This document shows, piece by piece, positions 59,107-64,000 of a stretch of 64,000 bases of DNA. The notes under the pieces were generated by a model, which saw only the letters and a program-made list of their open reading frames with translations, was not told the DNA's origin and searched no databases. A program made the position numbers and the translations under genes. The DNA comes from Microcoleus sp036704825 (GTDB lineage: Bacteria; Cyanobacteriota; Cyanobacteriia; Cyanobacteriales; Microcoleaceae). Location of the stretch: contig JAUBSN010000026.1 in assembly GCA_036704825.1 (NCBI GenBank), positions 1 through 64,000 on the forward strand, written 5' to 3'. The number at the start of each line of letters is the position of its first letter. The stretch's first letter is position 1.

Positions 59107-59607
59107 ATGAGCAAACATTCAGGCAGAAACTTGTTCTTTCTAACGACAGTAGCCATCACGCTGGCAGGGTGGGGAGTGGTAGTGAATAAAGCTGAAGCAC
59201 AAAGTCAATCAACTGTTGGTTGCCCTCATTGCTCAAATACATCGGCTGAACAATGCTTCTACGTAGATTCAAGAAAGGGCTGGCAATATTTCGATCTCGG
59301 CGGGTCATACACACACATAACTAGCCTAAGCGGAGGCTGGTCTGTAGATGCTAGAAATTACCGACAAGTTGGCCCTGGTGGACACTCAGAACCTGGATTG
59401 GAGCCATACAATCAATACAAGTACGATCAGAGTGTACCTTTCGGTGCTTTATTTGTAGATATTCCTACGGATGGGTATGGTTATGTGTGGGTTCGGGGAA
59501 GTCAACGGTTACCTAGACCGATTACTCGGACTGCTATGCGAATCAATGATGCTGATAATGCGCTCGGTGACAACGCTGGTGTCCTTAAAGTTTGCTTTGG
59601 TCGCTAA
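59107..59607 (+). CDS. secreted protein resembling LecA/PA-IL calcium lectins
   Basis: A 166-residue protein with a signal peptide (NLFFLTTVAITLAGWGVVV; cleavage near AEAQ, residue 32). The mature part has CPHCSNTSAEQCF and then a region comparable to PA-IL lectins: EPGLEPYNQYK, PFGALFVDIPTDGYGYVWVR, and TAMRINDADNALGDNAGVLK, recalling the GALVMKIG, FRWVA and YNDVPGTYGNNSG parts of LecA. The Asp/Asn set needed for calcium and sugar binding appears to be present. The assignment rests on motif resemblance only. Confidence 0.55.
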   Translation: MSKHSGRNLFFLTTVAITLAGWGVVVNKAEAQSQSTVGCPHCSNTSAEQCFYVDSRKGWQYFDLGGSYTHITSLSGGWSVDARNYRQVGPGGHSEPGLEPYNQYKYDQSVPFGALFVDIPTDGYGYVWVRGSQRLPRPITRTAMRINDADNALGDNAGVLKVCFGR

Positions 59608-59965
59608 TCTGTATCTACTCTACAGTTGATGAAGAGCGCGTAACAGTTTTCGCAGTCCTACACGTTCGACACAGTCCTGATTCTTGGCGGCGAAGAGTTG
59701 AGTAGCCATTACATTTGTGCTTGTGAAAAGGAAAGTCTCAAACTTCGCTGTACCAAACAGATGGTTTGACTGTTCGCTGTCTTGCCGATTGTCTCTCCTC
59801 CGCAAGGTTTGCCTTAACCACCTAATGTATCGCTAGTGAGCGATCGCCTACAGCAGTAGCGAAGCCGATCGCATAGACCATTCCTTCCGGTTGGGTAAAT
59901 CGTATGGGTGTATCTATTTTACATCGTGTTAGATGACCAATGAGTAATTTTTAGATACTTTTCCA
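59608..59965. other. 358-bp spacer
   Basis: Lies between the secreted protein and the carotenoid oxygenase. It has GATCG-type words at 59835-59875 and no gene I can support. Confidence 0.4.
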
Positions 59966-62161
59966 ATGAATAATTCACACCTGCAAAACCATCAACACAT
60001 TCCCAAATCAGTTATTAAAACGAGCCGCGAAGAACTGGATATTTCAGAGCTTCAAATTCACCAACAGGAGAATAAGAACGCACAACCTGTTCCTGTCGAT
60101 AAGCTGCCAGAAGATTTACATGGCTATGCTTTTATTGTTGGAGCTTTATTTCAAGCAGAGAATCGACCCCAAGAAGATGGAACGCTACTGTATACAGGCG
60201 ATGGCATGATCTATCGCCTGGGTTTTGAGGATGGCAAAGCAACACTGAAAACGAGAATTGCTAAAACCCCTTGTTACTACGCAGATTTACCAACGCAATT
60301 ATATTTAGCAGAAAAGGCAATAGAACCTAAAGCACAGTTCGCTAAAAACAATCGGATTTTTTCTTATTTTAGTGGATTTCGAGATGGGGGTCAGAGCCGA
60401 TATAGCATTATTCTCGGTGCAAGAAACCAGTTAAACACTGCCTTTTTACGAACCCGCGATCATCTCTTAGTTACAATCGACGCTGGTCGTCCTTATGTAG
60501 TCGATCCCAATACTTTAGAACTCATAGAACCTACAGGTTCTACAAATGAGTGGAAAGGTATTTTCCCGGTGATGGCTAAATTCCTCAGAAATAATATTTT
60601 TGATATCTACATTAATTCAGCGCATCCGGTTGCTGATGTCAGCCACTTAGATGACAAGCTAGACGAGTTTTTTACAACAAATTACTCTACAGGATATAAC
60701 GGAAAGTTTAGAAAACCTGTTAATTTTGTACTAGACCGTCTCAGCGTACTACTCAAACTTCTATTTAAAAATAGAGTTTCTGGCCAGGAAGACTTCGGAC
60801 GCTTTACCTATTTAGTTCGCTATCAATTTGGTAACGAAGAAGCAGGGATAAAGCCAAAAATGAAGTCTTGGCGAATGGTTTTACCTGATAATCAACCAGT
60901 TCTGGTCGAACAATCGCTTCATCAATTAGCCATTACAGAAAAATATTTAATTCTATCTGACATTACCTTCAGAATGGAGTTTTCCCAAATATTTTCTCCC
61001 TTCTTTGTTGGCTTTCTTCGACTAACAAACTTTGGACAAAATAAATTTTATTCCTTCGGAGCTTGGCTTTACTCGGTTTTTATACGTCAATCTAAGCCGT
61101 TGCCATTTGGTAATCTATATATAGTGAAGCGCGAAGATCTAGACAAAAATACTGAGGCAGCACAAGTTACAGCCCAGAAGGTCACTATTCCGATCGAAAT
61201 TTCTCACTTTGCGGCAGACTACGCGAATCCAGATAACAAAATCACCATTCATATTGGTCATAGTAATGGTTGGGATGTAACAGAGGGAATTACTCGCTAC
61301 GACCAATCTGTACCCGGAAGACCGCTCCGGAAGGATTTGGAGGGTATGATGTCTGGTACGACAGATTTAGGTTCTCTCGGACGGTATGTAATTGATGGGG
61401 AGACTGGAGAAATCAAAAGTTCCAAGCTAATTCACGATACTGAATCAACTTGGTCGCTGTCTGTCTACACTCATCGAGACCTCTGCCGCGACAGTAACGA
61501 GACATCGTCCCAGACTGTAAAAAATATCTATTGGATGTCCTGGGGATTCACCTGGGAGTTAATCCCGCAACGGATATACGAGGCTTACAAAGCTGATGGA
61601 CATAGGGTTGTAGCAATTGAAGACCTGCCAGACCACAAACCCGCAACCCTGCTCCGCCTAGACACAGAAACAATGGAAATCGTTGACCGTTTCCACTTTC
61701 CCGATCGGCATTTTGCTTGCTCGCCACAATTCATTCCCAGTTCTGGGCCCTGCCCAGAAGGAAAAGATAAGTCAACACAAGGTTATATAGTTTGTATAGT
61801 TCTAACAGACAATCCAACGGGGCTAGATGAACCTAGAGACGAGTTTTGGATTTTCCACGCGGATGACTTCAACAACAAACCGATCTATCGATTGAGCGCT
61901 CCTGCAACTGAAAAACCTCTGAATCTGGCGCTAACCCTGCATTCAACTTGGCTTCGCGATCTTCATCAAGGACGACAGTACTCGGAGGATGAGCGACGCC
62001 AAAAACGAGAGGCTTCCATCAAGCTCGACTACGATCGTTTATTGGAAGAAAAATGCCAAACAATCGACAACTTATTCCACAACATTGTCTATCCTCACTT
62101 TATTAATCAAACGTTAGAAAATAAATTCGAGGAGATTTTGAAATCCCAAACTGAGTTGTAG
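59966..62161 (+). CDS. carotenoid cleavage oxygenase family protein, long form
   Basis: A 731-residue member of the RPE65/carotenoid oxygenase family, which cleave carotenoid or stilbene double bonds with a non-haem iron held by four His. Candidate ligands are in YINSAHPVADVSH, VEQSLHQLAIT, PIEISHFAADYANP and LALTLHSTWLRDL, in the expected order along the chain. LYTGDGMIYRLGFEDGKA near residue 70 is the usual opening. It is about 200 residues longer than the common bacterial enzymes, with inserts around residues 230-290 and 480-520. No signal peptide. Substrate is unknown. Confidence 0.85.
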   Translation: MNNSHLQNHQHIPKSVIKTSREELDISELQIHQQENKNAQPVPVDKLPEDLHGYAFIVGALFQAENRPQEDGTLLYTGDGMIYRLGFEDGKATLKTRIAKTPCYYADLPTQLYLAEKAIEPKAQFAKNNRIFSYFSGFRDGGQSRYSIILGARNQLNTAFLRTRDHLLVTIDAGRPYVVDPNTLELIEPTGSTNEWKGIFPVMAKFLRNNIFDIYINSAHPVADVSHLDDKLDEFFTTNYSTGYNGKFRKPVNFVLDRLSVLLKLLFKNRVSGQEDFGRFTYLVRYQFGNEEAGIKPKMKSWRMVLPDNQPVLVEQSLHQLAITEKYLILSDITFRMEFSQIFSPFFVGFLRLTNFGQNKFYSFGAWLYSVFIRQSKPLPFGNLYIVKREDLDKNTEAAQVTAQKVTIPIEISHFAADYANPDNKITIHIGHSNGWDVTEGITRYDQSVPGRPLRKDLEGMMSGTTDLGSLGRYVIDGETGEIKSSKLIHDTESTWSLSVYTHRDLCRDSNETSSQTVKNIYWMSWGFTWELIPQRIYEAYKADGHRVVAIEDLPDHKPATLLRLDTETMEIVDRFHFPDRHFACSPQFIPSSGPCPEGKDKSTQGYIVCIVLTDNPTGLDEPRDEFWIFHADDFNNKPIYRLSAPATEKPLNLALTLHSTWLRDLHQGRQYSEDERRQKREASIKLDYDRLLEEKCQTIDNLFHNIVYPHFINQTLENKFEEILKSQTEL

Positions 62162-62322
62162 AAGTCTCACAATCTCTGAGAAGAGGTTGCGCCGCACTCT
62201 TCATACCTCCCTATTTTTGGTCATCAACCATGTTGACTGAATTGGTATGGATGAAAATCAGACAGCTAACTCAAAGCTCTCAAAAGACGAGGCGCGACAA
62301 GGTACTCCCCAAACGACCTTAT

Positions 62323-63697
62323 CAGGGTAAGAGCATCTCAATCATGCTTGACACAAGCATTTGAGATTTTGCATCATATACTCATCATTCATCGCCGCTC
62401 GTTTCTTTTTTTGCCGCACACTATGTCGGAGAGTTGTTTCTTGATTGATGGCATTAAGCGCCATTCGTCTTAGAACAGCCAAGTTCTGAGGGCTGTTTAA
62501 CGACCGAATGCGACACAGGTCTTCATTAAAAGTAACATCTAAAACCCAATGAACTTGGTTTTCAATCCCCCAATTTTGACGAATGGCACGGCCATTCCGC
62601 TTTAGCATCCACGGGTAAAGAACTTAGGTAAAACTGTACCTCTTGAGTCGTTTTGTTCCAAAGATGACGGACTCGTTTTACAAAAACAATAGTCTGAATA
62701 TCTGTCCATTATTCTTGTTTATAAAGCCCTCCTAATGCCACCACTGGCACCGCCCAAACTTGTCTGATTTCGAGGCGATGATGTCCCTTTTCTGTTCGAG
62801 AATATTGACTGACTTCAATTCCTTCAAAATGTTGAGCTTTCGCCATTTCAAACCAAGTTTTAACTTGATTATAAAGAGTGGGATGATTGCTTTTAAAAGT
62901 CACTATATAATCAGCTTTTTTCTGACGAATTAATCGAACAATTTCGGCTTGAGTCCCCATAGCATCAATTGTAATAATGGCTCCAGCGATGTCAATTAAT
63001 TCCAATAAGGCGGGGATGGCTGTGATTTCATTTGAGTGGTCTTCAACTTTGATTTGTCCCAGTACCAAGCGATGTTCCCTTGCCCAAGCGGTCACTAAAT
63101 GTAAGTTTTTTACTTTTTTTTCTCGGTCGTAAGAACCTCTCAATTGTTTTCCATCAATTGGGATTACCTCTTGGGAAACTGAACCCACTAATTGACGAAC
63201 TAATTGAGCTAATTTTTGCTCTAAAATCTTGGGGTCAAGCTTTTCAAAAACAAGGGCGTAATGTATCATCACTTGGGATGCCATTCGGTAATTCTAAGAA
63301 TTGCTTTAACCAAGAAAGCTTATTAATTCCATAACTTTCCATGTCTTCCCATCCCGGGAGCTCCGGCTATGATAGCTAATAGAGCAATGACGAGAATATC
63401 TTTAAGCAAATGTTGTTTAGTTCGATTGACTCTGGGGTCTGGTACGTCATTTAAATAAGTTGAGAAGCTCGTTTTTAAATCTTCTAGGGAAATGGGTTGT
63501 GGCTTATTAAGTGCTTCAGATTTTGCCGATTTCTCAGTTAATTTGTCTGGAGCAAATCCTTTACCCATAAACTTTTTCTTCTTTTGATGACTTAGCTTTT
63601 AATGCATTATAGAACCCTGACTAACGCGAAAGCTACTATGGATATCTTATCTTTTTTGTCAAGTACAATTTATACCAAATTAGATGAGCTTACCCTG
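62323..63697 (-). mobile_element. ISAs1-family insertion sequence, decayed
   Basis: The ends are inverted repeats: CAGGGTAAGAGCATCTCA at 62323-62340 against TTAGATGAGCTTACCCTG at 63680-63697 (complement CAGGGTAAGCTCATCTAA), with three mismatches. The span of ~1375 bp fits ISAs1 elements. It contains one transposase gene broken by frameshifts. I see no target-site duplication. Homologous elements are called H-repeat-associated in enteric bacteria. Confidence 0.82.
62342..63568 (-). pseudogene. ISAs1-type transposase, frameshifted
   Basis: The N-terminal part (63568-63323) has YLNDVPDPRVNRTKQHLLKD and LVIALLAIIAG and breaks at GAPGMGRHG. In the neighbouring frame the sequence continues GWEDMESYGINKLSWLKQFL, so one frameshift lies near 63350, and a second near 63255 before VFEKLDPKI. 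The middle part (63284-62709) has the DDE residues in VIPIDGKQLRGSYD and IITIDAMGTQ, and the C-terminal part (62608-62342) has NQVHWVLDVTFNEDLCRIR. At least three frame changes make it inactive. Confidence 0.85.
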
Positions 63698-64000
63698 CAT
63701 TTTTAGCTTTCATTCAAAAAGTTTCCTAACGGGACTCAAACAAATTGCTGGCTAAAATCGGCTTGTATTCCGCTGTGGGTAAAGAGTTCAGCTCGCTCCG
63801 GGTAATGGAGGCTCAAACCAGTTGTAGTAACAGAATAGCAAAAACGATCTGAAAGTATTATAGGGACTGGGTTTGAGCCTCTTTTCAAGATAAACTTTGT
63901 TTAAGTCCCGCTAAGTATTGTTAATTAGTGTTAATTTAGTTTAAGTAAATAATTTTAATCTGGTGTAGTTCTCACAAAAATACCTAATAAAAATACTAAT
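63698..64000. other. window end, non-coding with one inverted repeat
   Basis: GAGGCTCAAACC-AGT (63808-63822) and ACTGGGTTTGAGCCTC (63866-63881) are an inverted repeat with a one-base gap, enclosing 43 bp. The remainder is AT-rich, and no gene is visible. Confidence 0.5.

Noticed and set aside
59620..59805. 61-codon minus-strand frame after the LecA-like gene
   Set aside because: No ribosome binding site at a suitable distance, no recognisable features and rare residues typical of chance frames.
1..64000. tRNA genes
   Set aside because: Reading both strands for TTCRA loops with flanking stems gave no convincing cloverleaf; a covariance search would decide.

Overview
The window reads as chromosomal DNA of a filamentous cyanobacterium, probably of the Microcoleus/Oscillatoria type. 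Direct evidence is an allophycocyanin operon (apcA-apcB-apcC), a cytochrome c6-like gene, Ycf35 with its DUF2997 partner and a ferredoxin, and a cyanobacterial sufR/sufBCDS locus. Other signs are abundant GCGATCGC (HIP1-type) words, AAAATCT-type heptamer repeats, and many small inverted-repeat elements. The genus is inference. I saw no tRNA, CRISPR array or prophage.

Layout. 0-5 kb: a DUF433/PIN-like pair whose toxin has an in-frame stop, a YiaA/B-type membrane protein, the ferredoxin/ycf35/DUF2997 cluster, and a serine beta-lactamase-like pseudogene. 4.7-9.4 kb: a minus-strand operon of a ModA-like lipoprotein, a CHASE3-like/PAS hybrid kinase and a receiver-kinase. 9.5-16.6 kb: a methyltransferase, two truncated gene remnants, a lone DppC-type permease, an M16 peptidase, a peptidoglycan-binding/C39-like protein behind 101-bp tandem repeats, and nadC. 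16.8-19.2 kb: toxin-antitoxin-like small genes (vapC broken by a 79-bp duplication) and a free-standing 5S rRNA gene with its own promoter-like sequence and terminator.

19.7-26 kb: the Fe-S assembly locus, with SufR divergent from sufB and two inverted repeats fitting SufR operators between them. 26-38.7 kb: mixed housekeeping and hypothetical genes, including Uma2 and nuclease-like proteins, an epimerase, TspO, Hsp33, a Crp-type regulator and FtsW. 38.7-44.7 kb: what looks like the remains of an acquired siderophore island. It holds a TonB receptor with an unusual repeat extension, an RhtX-like importer and the tail of a class III aminotransferase, bounded by a cut-off EamA gene and a decayed IS4-type transposase.

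45-52 kb: apcABC, a membrane/FHA-like protein, a DUF99 protein, glycerol kinase and cytochrome c6. 52-58.7 kb: two related NB-ARC STAND proteins, one ending in 14 WD40 repeats, facing a minus-strand cassette of two very small ORFs and a Cys-rich secreted protein. 59-64 kb: a secreted LecA-like protein, a long carotenoid oxygenase and a decayed ISAs1-type insertion sequence with both ends recognisable.

A recurring theme is repeat DNA that has become coding. The NadC C-terminus, the SufR C-terminus and a stretch inside a kinase ATPase domain all appear to be read out of dispersed repeats. The best candidates for something undescribed are the twin NB-ARC/small-peptide locus, the ModA-kinase-kinase operon and the free-standing 5S gene.
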